Below, piece by piece: positions 45,483 through 53,691 of a DNA stretch of 64,000 bases; position 1 is the stretch's first letter; each line of letters starts with the position of its first letter. The stretch is from DATLZB01 sp035574175. GTDB lineage: Bacteria > Pseudomonadota > Alphaproteobacteria > Rhizobiales > Hyphomicrobiaceae. Both the position numbers and the translations under genes were made by a program. Below the pieces are notes generated by a model, which searched no databases, was not told the DNA's origin, and saw nothing but the letters and a program-made list of their open reading frames with translations. The stretch spans positions 12,473 to 76,472 of the forward strand of contig DATLZB010000015.1 in the NCBI GenBank assembly GCA_035574175.1. The letters are read 5' to 3'.

Positions 45483-46934
45483 TCAGTGACCTTGGCCGTC
45501 CGCGCCCGCGTTCACCCTCGCCAGTGCGGCCTCGGCAACCTCGGTGCCGCCCCTGCCACCGACGATGGCGGTGTGGAGATCGACGGAAGCAAGCCAGAAA
45601 TCGCGACGCGCCTCGATGGCCTGGACGTTGGCGGCGATGCGCGCGCGGGAGTCGGCGAGCAGCGCGAAGAGGTCGCTGATCATGGCGTTGTAGTTGAGCA
45701 GCGTCTCTTCCGAGATGATTTGGCGCAGCGGCAGAATCTCGCGGTCATAATGGCGCGCGATGTCGTAGGCGCCCCGATAGCTCTGGTAGGCCTCGCGCGC
45801 TTCCCCACGTACAGCGACTGCCAGCTCGAGCAGCCGATTGACCGAGCGCATGTACGTCTCCTCGGCAAGACGGGTGCGGGCCTCGCCGAAGTCGTAGATC
45901 GGGATCTGGAACTCGACCTCGAACCCGCGCCGCTTGGTCTTGTCGACCTCGACGTCGGCGCCCTCCCGCTTGGTTTCCTTTTCCGCCGTACTAGCGCCGG
46001 TCACCTCGAGCACGTTGATGAACCTTGTGGCTTCGGTGAGCCCGAGTTCCTTGGCGAGCCGCTCGACCTCCATGTGCGCGATGATCAGATCGACGCGCCG
46101 ACGAACCGCCTCGCGTTCCACCGCGGCAATGGACATCGGGCGCGCCGGCAGGGTGGGCAGCGCATCGGGAAGACGGACATTGGCATCGCCCCCCCACAGC
46201 CCGAGCGCACGGATCAGGCGTTCGCGGTCGAGCCTCTCGCGCAGCCTGGCCGCCGCGAGCTGCCCGCTGACCTCGGCATAGAACACGTGCTCGCGCGCCT
46301 GCTCCAGCTTGGACATGGCGCCGGTCTCACCGAGACCCTTGGCGACATCGGACAGCGCCTCGGCCGATAAACGCATGTCCTCGAGAAACTTGGCGGTCTG
46401 CCGCGCCGCCACCGCCCGATAGTAGGCCCGGCGGGCCTCGGCGGCAGTGCGCAGTGTAGCTTCGACGGCGCGCAGCTGCGCTTGCCTGAACTTGACTTCA
46501 GCGATCTCGCGCCGACGCGGCAGGCTGAGCAGCGCCAGCACGTTCTGCACAAGCTGGCGCTCGATCTCATAGCCGCCGGAGCCCAGCAATCGCGAGAGCG
46601 CCACCGTCGGCGGCGGAGGCAGACTTGCTTCCACCATCTCCGCCTCGGAGATGCCAAGCTCGTTGTAGGCCGCCTGCAGGCCGCGATTGTTGAGGAGGGC
46701 GATTTCGATGGCGGCTCCAACCGTCAGCGGCCTCTTGATCAGAGACTTCACACGCGCCGAGGCGACGGCGGCCTCCCGTTCGTTCCTGATCTTGACGACG
46801 TCCTTGCCGAGTTCGGCCGCTGCGGCCGCCTGCACCGTGGCCATGCCCCCGTCGGCGGCGAAATTGGCGCAGCCGGAAAGCGCTAGCGCCAACAGCGCCG
46901 CGAGCGGCCCAAACATCAAGCGAGCGAGTCTCAT
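45483..46934 (-). CDS. TolC/NodT-family outer-membrane lipoprotein
   Basis: Outer-membrane efflux factor of 483 aa. Lipoprotein signal ALALSGCANF with the acylated Cys at about residue 22, then the repeated helical pairs of TolC proteins (GLQAAYNELGISEAEMVEA-type and ARLRERLDRERLIRALGLWGG), quoted in part. ATG at 46934 overlaps the stop of the preceding small gene (ATGA) and follows GAGAAGAG; the longer frame from 47183 is an out-of-family extension. A copper or metal exporter would need an RND pump and adaptor, which are not in the window. Confidence 0.88.
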   Translation of the reverse strand: MRLARLMFGPLAALLALALSGCANFAADGGMATVQAAAAAELGKDVVKIRNEREAAVASARVKSLIKRPLTVGAAIEIALLNNRGLQAAYNELGISEAEMVEASLPPPPTVALSRLLGSGGYEIERQLVQNVLALLSLPRRREIAEVKFRQAQLRAVEATLRTAAEARRAYYRAVAARQTAKFLEDMRLSAEALSDVAKGLGETGAMSKLEQAREHVFYAEVSGQLAAARLRERLDRERLIRALGLWGGDANVRLPDALPTLPARPMSIAAVEREAVRRRVDLIIAHMEVERLAKELGLTEATRFINVLEVTGASTAEKETKREGADVEVDKTKRRGFEVEFQIPIYDFGEARTRLAEETYMRSVNRLLELAVAVRGEAREAYQSYRGAYDIARHYDREILPLRQIISEETLLNYNAMISDLFALLADSRARIAANVQAIEARRDFWLASVDLHTAIVGGRGGTEVAEAALARVNAGADGQGH

Positions 46935-47242
46935 TTGCTCTTCTCCGGCGGCTGTCCGGTCTTCAGGCGGGGAGCCACTTCCCGGTTGAGCTGCTCCCAA
47001 CCCTTCGGCGTGACGGGACGGAAACTCAGAGTGCCCTCGGTGAGGGGCCGATAGGGAGCGAAGGGAACGGGTGCATCTGGATCGGCCGGGCTCCCCGCAC
47101 CCACAGCCCTGGGCGGAGGCTCGACATGATCCGCCGCAATGGCCGGTGCGGTTCCACTCAGTCCGGCGACGAGGAGCGCACACAGCGCAGCCGATCCGCT
47201 GTAGCGGTGGGCGCGCCCCGCAGAATGGGACGTCGACGGCAT
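46931..47242 (-). CDS. Small exported protein of the copper cluster
   Basis: 103-aa protein with a signal peptide (GSAALCALLVAGLSGTAPAIA) and then a Pro-rich, mildly charged remainder (VEPPPRAVGAGSPADPD, FAPYRPLTEGTLSF). ATG at 47242 has AAGGA in a short GAAGG/CCTTC inverted repeat (47243-47255) directly before it. TGA overlaps the ATG of the TolC-type gene. I do not recognise the family; the copper link rests on position only. Confidence 0.72.
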   Translation of the reverse strand: MPSTSHSAGRAHRYSGSAALCALLVAGLSGTAPAIAADHVEPPPRAVGAGSPADPDAPVPFAPYRPLTEGTLSFRPVTPKGWEQLNREVAPRLKTGQPPEKSK

Positions 47243-47275
47243 GAAGGTATCCTTCGCTGTATGAAGGCTTGAAAC

Positions 47276-47291
47276 GCCGGATAAATCCGGC
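47276..47291. other. Inverted repeat in the copper cluster leader
   Basis: GCCGGA and TCCGGC flank a 4-base loop at 47276-47291, between the Cys/His-rich gene and the small exported-protein gene. Together with the GAAGG/CCTTC repeat at 47243-47255 it makes a structured segment in the intergenic mRNA; possible processing or translational control site. Confidence 0.35.
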
Positions 47292-47312
47292 CGCGGCAAC
47301 GCAGTCGGGACG

Positions 47313-47741
47313 CTAGCGTCTCGGCGGCCTCTTGAGGGGATCGGGAGAGGTCCCGGCGGGTCCGGCCGGATCGGGCCGAAACCATGCCGCCGTCACAGCA
47401 AAAGAAGCCGGCTCCGGCCCGGCAATCATCGAGTCGGCCGCGTTGCAATTGAGGCCGCAGCAGCCGGAGCCGACGCAAGCTTGAGAGCTGACGGCCTGCC
47501 CCTGCGCAAGGCCAGCGTGCTCATGATCGGCGGTATCGTGCATGTGAGAGCCCGACGATGTGCCGGCGGCCACATCATGTTGGGCATGGTGGGGGCAGGG
47601 TGCTTGGTCAGAGGCCGCCTGCGAGAACATGGCATGTGCGGCCGCGGCGAGCGAGACGGCCGGCGCCACGACGAGCGCAACGGTTATGATCCAGATCAAG
47701 ACGCGGCCACGAGATACGAAATGTCTCACGCCAAAGAGCAT
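47313..47741 (-). CDS. Cys/His-rich exported protein heading the copper cluster
   Basis: 142 aa from ATG 47741 (or 157 aa from 47786, which lacks a ribosome site). After a hydrophobic signal or anchor (LIWIITVALVVAPAVSLAAAA) come clusters of likely metal ligands: CPHHAQHD, HMHDTADHEHAG and ACVGSGCCGLNC. The composition suggests a periplasmic metal-binding protein, probably for copper given the five following genes. Family not recognised with certainty; some DUF2946-type proteins look similar. The 140-bp upstream gap to the divergent hydrolase must hold the cluster promoter. Confidence 0.7.
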   Translation of the reverse strand: MLFGVRHFVSRGRVLIWIITVALVVAPAVSLAAAAHAMFSQAASDQAPCPHHAQHDVAAGTSSGSHMHDTADHEHAGLAQGQAVSSQACVGSGCCGLNCNAADSMIAGPEPASFAVTAAWFRPDPAGPAGTSPDPLKRPPRR

Positions 47742-47926
47742 TTGCTCGCCAAGTCGATTCGGCCCGGCCTCGTTGTCGGCTAGCATGATTTAACGGAGGC
47801 CGCAATTGCACTTAGGATACAATCGTTTGTGACTGTTTTTCGAGGGGGAAGGTGGGGTCGGAAGGGACCTCCGCAGGAGCGTCTGTTATGGTGGCCTCCT
47901 GCATGAAGCTGCACTGAAGGTGGCCC

Positions 47927-48844
47927 TTGTCGGAACCGATCGATCCCGAACACGTCACGATTACGGAGCCGGTGCGGGGCTCGGACATTCCCGTCCAACT
48001 GATGTACGTGGCGATGATCGACGGCGTCTATGCGCCGGTCGGGCTCAGGACGCCCGGCGGCACCGGCCCCTTTCCGCTCGTGGTGTTCGCCTCGGGCAAC
48101 GGCGGCGGCGGCATGGGCCTTGTGCGCCATTACACCAACAACGTGAGCTGGACGCAGGAGCGCTTCCTCGACGCCGGCTACGCCGTGGCATGGGCGCGCT
48201 ACCGCGCAGAGGTCGACTACGCCTACGACAGAATCGGCAGTCTGATCGAGGATAGACGGCAGGGCCGTCAGCTCCTCAATCGAGGCCCACTCGAATACGA
48301 AGACGTCATTTCCATCATCGAGTATCTCAAGACGCTGCCGGCCATCGCCGGCGAACGGGTCGGCTATATGGGCATGAGCCACGCCGGCGAGATGGCCTTC
48401 AAGATCGCCTCCGAATACCACGGGGTGCGCGCGATGATCGCCAGCGAGCCGGCGGCCCACGAGTTCCTGCGCCTGAAGCCCGACGCCACGGTGCGCGTCA
48501 ATCCGGCCACCGGCCTCCTCGACGTGGAACGCATGCTGATGCGCGACTCAGAGCAGGTGCGCGCGATGATCAGCGAGGACGTCGCCCGCCAGCGCATGGG
48601 CACGATCAGGACGCCGATCTTCGTGCACGGTCGCAACAGCGACGAGCTGCAGGGCATCTTTCGCGTCTGCTACGAGCTGCTCGTCGAACTCGGCAAGGAG
48701 ACGAGGTGGCAAAGCTACGAGCACGACGTGCACGGATTCGTCTACGTGCAGCGGAATAAGGCCGGGGTCTATGATCCGGACCCCGTGCAAACTACGGCGG
48801 TGCGGGATTCGATCGCCTTTTTCGACGAATACCTGAAGGGCTGA
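47927..48844 (+). CDS. Alpha/beta hydrolase (prolyl-peptidase/DLH-like)
   Basis: Hydrolase of 305 aa: VVFASGNGGGGMGLVRHY (oxyanion strand), nucleophile GYMGMSHAGEMAFKIA (Ser in GMSHAG), acid in FVHGRNSDELQG and His in YEHDVHGFVYVQ. TTG at 47927 follows GAAGGTGG. It is divergent from the copper cluster and convergent with the FMN reductase. Substrate unknown; such enzymes are frequent near aromatic-degradation genes like those that follow. Confidence 0.82.
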   Translation: MSEPIDPEHVTITEPVRGSDIPVQLMYVAMIDGVYAPVGLRTPGGTGPFPLVVFASGNGGGGMGLVRHYTNNVSWTQERFLDAGYAVAWARYRAEVDYAYDRIGSLIEDRRQGRQLLNRGPLEYEDVISIIEYLKTLPAIAGERVGYMGMSHAGEMAFKIASEYHGVRAMIASEPAAHEFLRLKPDATVRVNPATGLLDVERMLMRDSEQVRAMISEDVARQRMGTIRTPIFVHGRNSDELQGIFRVCYELLVELGKETRWQSYEHDVHGFVYVQRNKAGVYDPDPVQTTAVRDSIAFFDEYLKG

Positions 48845-48925
48845 CGCTCGGTGCAAAGCGCGGCAGCGGGCGGCTGGAGTGATGGCGGGGCGGGATCGTG
48901 AAAGAAACGAAGTGCCTTCGCGCAC

Positions 48926-49555
48926 CTACCGCGGGCCCTTGGCCGTGATGCGGCGTGCTGCCTCCTCCAGGCTCGAGCGCGGGGGCCGGCGCTGGACGAG
49001 ACAAATCTCGTCAAGCAGCCGTTCGATGGCCTCAAGCGCGAACAGCCGTGTCGCCTCGTCGACGAGCCGTCCATCCTTGATCTTATGACGGGCGTTGCCG
49101 ATCACCACCTGCCGGCCGGGCACGACCCGGGAAAAGGTGCCGTGCAGGGTCTCGTTGAGCTGGGCCTGGGCGCGCACGCCTCCCAAGATGCTCGAGGCGC
49201 TCGTCATGATGACGACCGGCTTGTTGACGAGCGGAGAGTTCGAGGTCGGCCGCGACGACCAGTCGAGCGCGTTCTTGATCACACCCGACATGCCGTGGTT
49301 GTACTCGGGCGAGACGATAACGAGGCCGTCGGCCTCGGCTATGGCACGGCGCAGGCGGGCGACCGGGGCTGGCGGCGTTTCGGTGTCGTCATCCTCGTTG
49401 TAGAGCGGAACCTGCTCCAGTCCGAAGATGGTCATCTCAACGCCGGCTGCAAGCGACTCTTTCAGCGTGCGCAGCACCGCCGTGCAGTTCGAGCCGCGGC
49501 GGATGCTTCCCGACAGGCCGAGCAGCGTGAATGGTCGTTTGGCGGAGGCATCCAT
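48926..49555 (-). CDS. NADPH-dependent FMN reductase
   Basis: Flavodoxin-like reductase of 209 aa. Phosphate loop LLGLSGSIRRGSNCTAVLR near the start and the flavin motif VIVSPEYNHGMSGVIKNALDW are clear. Provides reduced flavin or reduces quinones; could supply a flavin-dependent oxygenase, but none is in the window. ATG at 49555 follows AGGAGGGGG. Frame open to 49666 without homology. Confidence 0.88.
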   Translation of the reverse strand: MDASAKRPFTLLGLSGSIRRGSNCTAVLRTLKESLAAGVEMTIFGLEQVPLYNEDDDTETPPAPVARLRRAIAEADGLVIVSPEYNHGMSGVIKNALDWSSRPTSNSPLVNKPVVIMTSASSILGGVRAQAQLNETLHGTFSRVVPGRQVVIGNARHKIKDGRLVDEATRLFALEAIERLLDEICLVQRRPPRSSLEEAARRITAKGPR

Positions 49556-49806
49556 GACCCCCCTCCTAACGGAAGGTGCGGAGCAGGTCCAGCGCGCCAC
49601 TTCTCGTTGCTTGCCACCGGACCGGGAAAAAGGGGTCAGGTGCAGGAATGAGGTCTCTGGCCACAAACAAGAGCTCGGACCCTGGCGGCGACTCCTGCCC
49701 TGGCAAAGGGGGGCCGAGAGGACGGCGAAGGCTTTGACTTTTCACGAGGCCCACGCCAGATTTCCGCCGCGCCGTCAGGGCGTTCCATCCGAAGGGGGTG
49801 CGCACC

Positions 49807-50673
49807 ATGAAGCTCTGCCGCTTCGACGATGACCGGCTCGGCCTCGTCATCGGCGATACGGTGCACGATGTCTCCCCCGCGCAGGAGGAAATCCGCCGAC
49901 GCTATCCCTATGCCATGCAGGGCGATGCGGTGATTGCGGCACTCGGAGAGTGGCGCTCGCGGCTGGAGGAGATGGCTAAGCGCGCACCCAGGAAGCCGGT
50001 AGCGGAGGTCAAACTGCTGGCGCCCGTCGCGCGACCTTCCAAGGTTATGGCGGCCCCCACCAATTACGCCAAACACATCGCGGAGATGGCCGCACGGCGC
50101 GATCACAAACCACCCAAGATCAGCTCCAACATCGGCGAGGCCGGCATCTTTCTCAAGGCCAACTCAGCGCTGGTCGGCGCCTCGGAGGGCATCCCCGTGC
50201 GCTTTCCAGAACGGCGCACCGAGCATGAGATCGAGCTCGTCGTCGTCATCGGCAAGGCCGGAACGGACATCCCGGCCGCGCGCGCCATGGAACATGTCGC
50301 CGGCTACACCATGGGCCTCGACATGACCGTGCGCGGACCGGAGGACCGCAGCTTCCGCAAATCCCTCGACGGTTATGCGCCGGTCGGCCCTTGGCTGGTG
50401 ACCTCGGAGGAGATCGCCGATCCCGACGATCTCAGGCTGACACTCCACGTCAACGGCGAACTGCGGCAGACGGCCGACACGCGCGAGCACATCTACAAGG
50501 TGGCGCGGCTCATCGAGTTCGCGTCATCCTTCTACACGCTCCATCCGGGCGACCTGTTGTTCACCGGCAGCCCGGCCGGCGTGGCGCCGGTCAAGGCCGG
50601 CGACGTCATCCGTGCCCATTCAAACGCGATCGGCAGCATGGAGATCAGCGTGCGGGCGCATGGGCCGGCGTGA
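49807..50673 (+). CDS. Fumarylacetoacetate hydrolase family protein (second)
   Basis: FAH-superfamily C-C hydrolase, 288 aa. Metal ligands in RRTEHEIELVVVIGKAG (Glu pair) and MGLDMTVRGPEDRSF (Asp), with LFTGSPAGVAPVKAGDVI and the C-terminal lid. Predicted to hydrolyse 2-keto-enol ring-fission products such as 2-hydroxymuconate-type or acylpyruvate compounds. ATG at 49807 has GAAGGGGG upstream; GTG 9 bases earlier is the alternative. It opens the second catabolic block and is followed after 29 bp by an extradiol-type dioxygenase. Confidence 0.88.
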   Translation: MKLCRFDDDRLGLVIGDTVHDVSPAQEEIRRRYPYAMQGDAVIAALGEWRSRLEEMAKRAPRKPVAEVKLLAPVARPSKVMAAPTNYAKHIAEMAARRDHKPPKISSNIGEAGIFLKANSALVGASEGIPVRFPERRTEHEIELVVVIGKAGTDIPAARAMEHVAGYTMGLDMTVRGPEDRSFRKSLDGYAPVGPWLVTSEEIADPDDLRLTLHVNGELRQTADTREHIYKVARLIEFASSFYTLHPGDLLFTGSPAGVAPVKAGDVIRAHSNAIGSMEISVRAHGPA

Positions 50674-50702
50674 GAGGCGGTCCGCTTTGGGGGAGTGAGT
50701 GC

Positions 50703-51626
50703 ATGATCAAGATCCGGCGCCTCGGACATGCCACGCTGTCTACCGCCGACATCGAGAGCCAGATCGACTACTACACGCGCGTGCTCGGCCTCAGCCTCAT
50801 CGAGCGCACGGTCGACCGTGCCTTTCTCGCGACCAAACAGGGGCTCGAGGCGATCGAGCTCGTCAACGGCGAGCCGGGCCGGCTCACCCGCCTCTCCTTC
50901 CAGATCGCGCCCGACAGCGATTGCGCGGCGGTGGCCAGGGAGTTGGAGCAGGCCGGGCTCAAATGCCAGATAAGGCACGGCATCTCGCCGGGGATCGATC
51001 GGGCAGTGAGCTTTACGGATCCCAAGGGCACCGAGGTCGATCTTTTTGCCGAATACAGGTTCTCCAAGAACGACCCGCAGCCCGCCATGTTCAACATCGT
51101 CAAGCTCGGCCACGTGGCCTATCGCGTCAGGGACGTGCAAGAAGTCGCCCGCTTCTACGGCGATCTCTTCGGCTTCCGCATCTCGGACTGGCGCGGCGAC
51201 CACTTCGTGTTCATGCGCTGCAACACCGATCACCACACACTCAACTTCGTCGTCGACGAGAGGCCGGCCTTGCACCACATCGCCTTCGAGGTGCTCGACT
51301 GGTCGGAGATCCACAAGGCGGTCGATTACCTCGCCAAGAACGGAATCCACCTCGTGTGGGGACCGGGACGCCACATCATTGGTCACAACATCGCCACCTA
51401 TCACCGCAACGCCGACAAGGTGCGCGTGGAGCTGTTCTGCGAGATGGACCAGATGAAGGACGAGGCGCTCGGCTATTTCGATCCGCGCCCGTGGCACCAG
51501 GAATTCCCGCTCAGGCCCAAACGGCACGGGCCGGAGACGCTGCGCAACTACTGGGGCTACGGCTCGGAGCGGGTGATCCCGGGCTACCAGACGGACGAAG
51601 TCCCGACCTACAGCCGCAAGCAATGA
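50703..51626 (+). CDS. VOC-family extradiol dioxygenase, copy A
   Basis: Two-domain vicinal-oxygen-chelate protein of 307 aa resembling catechol 2,3-dioxygenases or 2,3-dihydroxybiphenyl dioxygenases. In the C-terminal domain the iron triad positions are occupied: H137 in LGHVAYRV, H192 in LHHIAFEV and E243 in VELFCEMD. The N-terminal domain (LGHATLSTAD, GTEVDLFAEY) keeps the fold. ATG follows a GGGGGAG site. Thirty-four of the first fifty residues are identical with copy B at 52709, and the alignment has no gaps for 250 residues. Expected to cleave a catechol-type ring next to the hydroxyls. Confidence 0.88.
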   Translation: MIKIRRLGHATLSTADIESQIDYYTRVLGLSLIERTVDRAFLATKQGLEAIELVNGEPGRLTRLSFQIAPDSDCAAVARELEQAGLKCQIRHGISPGIDRAVSFTDPKGTEVDLFAEYRFSKNDPQPAMFNIVKLGHVAYRVRDVQEVARFYGDLFGFRISDWRGDHFVFMRCNTDHHTLNFVVDERPALHHIAFEVLDWSEIHKAVDYLAKNGIHLVWGPGRHIIGHNIATYHRNADKVRVELFCEMDQMKDEALGYFDPRPWHQEFPLRPKRHGPETLRNYWGYGSERVIPGYQTDEVPTYSRKQ

Positions 51627-51656
51627 AGAGAACGAAAAGCGCGAAGGAGGAGACGC

Positions 51657-52643
51657 ATGACCAGGACTGCCACCACCTTACTCCTGCTGGCGGCGACACA
51701 TATCGCCGGACCTATACCGGCGTTTGCGCAGAGCGAAGTGAAGATGATCACTTTCAGCGGGGCCACCAACGTCGTCGGCTGGGCGGCGATCGACAAGGGC
51801 TTCTTTGAGAAGGAGGGACTCAAGGTTACAGCCGACCAAACCCGCGGCTCCAAGCAGCAGATGCAGGATCTGATGGCCGGCAAGTACCAGTTCGCATCGA
51901 CGTCCTTCGACAACGTCGTCGCCTACACCGAGGGTGAAGGAAGCGACAAGTTTCCCGATTACGACGTGGTTGCTATCCTGGGCGTCCATTCGGGGCTGAC
52001 CAGCGTCGTGGCGCGACCCGAAATCAAAACCTTCGCCGATATCAAGGGCAAGACGGTAGCGGTCGACTCGGCCACTTCCGGATACGGCACCGTCCTCTTC
52101 AAGATCCTGAAGGACAAGGCCGGCCTCGTGCAGGACAAGGACTACAAGGTGGTTGCCGTCGGCGGCACCAACGATCGCATCAAGGCGATGAAGGACAACA
52201 CAGCCGTGGCGGGCATCGTGTCCTCGCCGAGAGACACCGACCTGCAGGAGGAGGGCTACAACATCCTGGCCGAGGTGGCCGATGCGATCGGCGCCTACCA
52301 GGGCAGCGTGTTCGTGGTCCGCAGGAGCTGGGCCAAGGATCACGAGAAGGAGGTGATGGCCTTCACGCGGGGCATCATCGCCGCCAACGACTTCGTGTTC
52401 AACGACAAGGCGGGCGCCATCGCCGTGCTGAGAAGCCGGATCAAGGACCTGTCGGCGGCGGAAGCGGAAAAGCTGTACAAGCGGCTCACCGGGCCCGGCG
52501 GACTCAATCGGCGCGCGGAGCTCAACGCCAAGGGCGTAGGCACCGTGCTCGAGCTGCGCGCCGTCTACGGCGGGGCCAAGCGCACCGAGCCCGAAAAGTA
52601 CATCGACCTGAGCTACTACATGAAGGCCACAGCCAAGAAGTAG
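51657..52643 (+). CDS. Exported NMT1/THI5-like ABC substrate-binding protein
   Basis: 328-aa binding protein. Signal peptide (TTLLLLAATHIAGPIPAFAQ), then the NitT/TauT-type core FSGATNVVGWAAIDKGFFEKEGL, LMAGKYQFASTSFDNVV, GKTVAVDSATSGYGTVLFKI. ATG follows GAAGGAGGAG. The gene lies between the two dioxygenases with 30-65 bp gaps, so it belongs to the same transcript. No permease or ATPase gene accompanies it here. It probably delivers an aromatic or similar organic acid; specificity unknown. Confidence 0.87.
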   Translation: MTRTATTLLLLAATHIAGPIPAFAQSEVKMITFSGATNVVGWAAIDKGFFEKEGLKVTADQTRGSKQQMQDLMAGKYQFASTSFDNVVAYTEGEGSDKFPDYDVVAILGVHSGLTSVVARPEIKTFADIKGKTVAVDSATSGYGTVLFKILKDKAGLVQDKDYKVVAVGGTNDRIKAMKDNTAVAGIVSSPRDTDLQEEGYNILAEVADAIGAYQGSVFVVRRSWAKDHEKEVMAFTRGIIAANDFVFNDKAGAIAVLRSRIKDLSAAEAEKLYKRLTGPGGLNRRAELNAKGVGTVLELRAVYGGAKRTEPEKYIDLSYYMKATAKK

Positions 52644-52708
52644 CGTGACCAACGAACGCGGGCGGCAGCGCTCGAGGGCGTGCCGCCCGCAGGGCCCAGA
52701 GTGCAGCC

Positions 52709-53599
52709 ATGATCCAAATCAGACGGCTCGGCCACGCCACTTTCTCGACAGCCGATCTCGATCGGGAGGTTGCTTATTGGACCGAGATTATGGGCTTGAG
52801 CCTGATTGAGCGGGGCAAAGATAGGGCGTTCCTCGCGACCAAGCTCGGGCAGGAGGCGATCGCCCTCGAAACGGGCCAGCCCGGGCTGCTGCGCCGCCTC
52901 GCCTTCCAGGTCGCGCCGGGCAGCGATCTCGGCGAGCTTGCCGCCGACCTCGGCCGACACGGCGTCAAATGCGAGCGCCGGACCGGCATTTCCCCTGGCG
53001 TTGCAGAGGCGATCGTGTTTCTCGACCCCAAGGGCACGTTGATCGAGGTCTATGCCGATTACACCTTCGCGCCCGATGACAAACTCCAGGTAGGCATCAT
53101 GCCGGTCAAGTTCGGGCACGTCGCCTATCGCGTGAAGGACCCGCAGAAACTGACGAAGTTCTACACCGAGCTTTTGGGCTTCCGAGTCTCGGACTGGATC
53201 GGCGACCGCTTCTCCTTCCTGCGCTGCGGGCCCGACCACCATACCGTAAACTTCGCGCGCTACGAGGAGGAGGCTCTGCACCACATCGCCTTCGAGGTCG
53301 AGAACGTGCCGCTGCTGCACAAGGCCTGCGACTTCCTGGCGAAGAACCGCATCCAGCTCGTGTGGGGGCCGGGCCGCCACATCGTCGGCCACAACGTGGC
53401 CGCCTATCACCGTAACGCCGACAACATCCGCGTCGAGCTGTTCTGCGAGATGGACCAGATGAAGGACGAGGCCCTGGGCTACTTCGAGCCGCGTCCCTGG
53501 CACGAGGATCGACCACAGCGGCCCAAGGTGTGGCCCAACGATACCTGGCGCAGTCAGTGGGGGTTCGGCTCGTTCGGCACCTTCCCCGGCCACTCCTGA
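52709..53599 (+). CDS. VOC-family extradiol dioxygenase, copy B
   Basis: Paralogue of copy A, 296 aa. Same triad at the same residue numbers: H137 in FGHVAYRV, H192 in LHHIAFEV, E243 in VELFCEMD. Differences concentrate in the N-terminal domain and at the C-terminus ([12 protein letters not shown]). The ribosome site is weaker than in the neighbours. A hairpin follows the stop. Two enzymes for two related substrates, or for sequential steps, are possible; a heteromer cannot be excluded. Confidence 0.87.
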   Translation: MIQIRRLGHATFSTADLDREVAYWTEIMGLSLIERGKDRAFLATKLGQEAIALETGQPGLLRRLAFQVAPGSDLGELAADLGRHGVKCERRTGISPGVAEAIVFLDPKGTLIEVYADYTFAPDDKLQVGIMPVKFGHVAYRVKDPQKLTKFYTELLGFRVSDWIGDRFSFLRCGPDHHTVNFARYEEEALHHIAFEVENVPLLHKACDFLAKNRIQLVWGPGRHIVGHNVAAYHRNADNIRVELFCEMDQMKDEALGYFEPRPWHEDRPQRPKVWPNDTWRSQWGFGSFGTFPGHS

Positions 53600-53629
53600 G
53601 CACAATTCCCCTTCAGTCCCTATCGCAGC

Positions 53630-53660
53630 CGCGTGCGCCGATCTAGTCTCGGCGCTCGCG
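53630..53660. terminator. Hairpin after the dioxygenase operon
   Basis: GCGCCGA (53635-53641) and TCGGCGC (53649-53655) form a 7-bp stem with a 7-nt loop, extended after one mismatch by four more pairs. There is no T-run after it, so it may end transcription weakly or slow it before der. Confidence 0.45.
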
Positions 53661-53691
53661 TGCAGCCAAAGTCCGGTACGCTATCGCCCGC

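Noticed and set aside
47787..47926. CueR-type or CopR box in the copper cluster promoter
   Set aside because: Only half-sites such as CCTTCCCC and a 4-base ATTG/CAAT repeat are seen, with no full dyad.
49636..49660. GGGGTCAGGTGCAG-type short repeat
   Set aside because: Similar words are common in many genomes; only one copy here and no transposase nearby.
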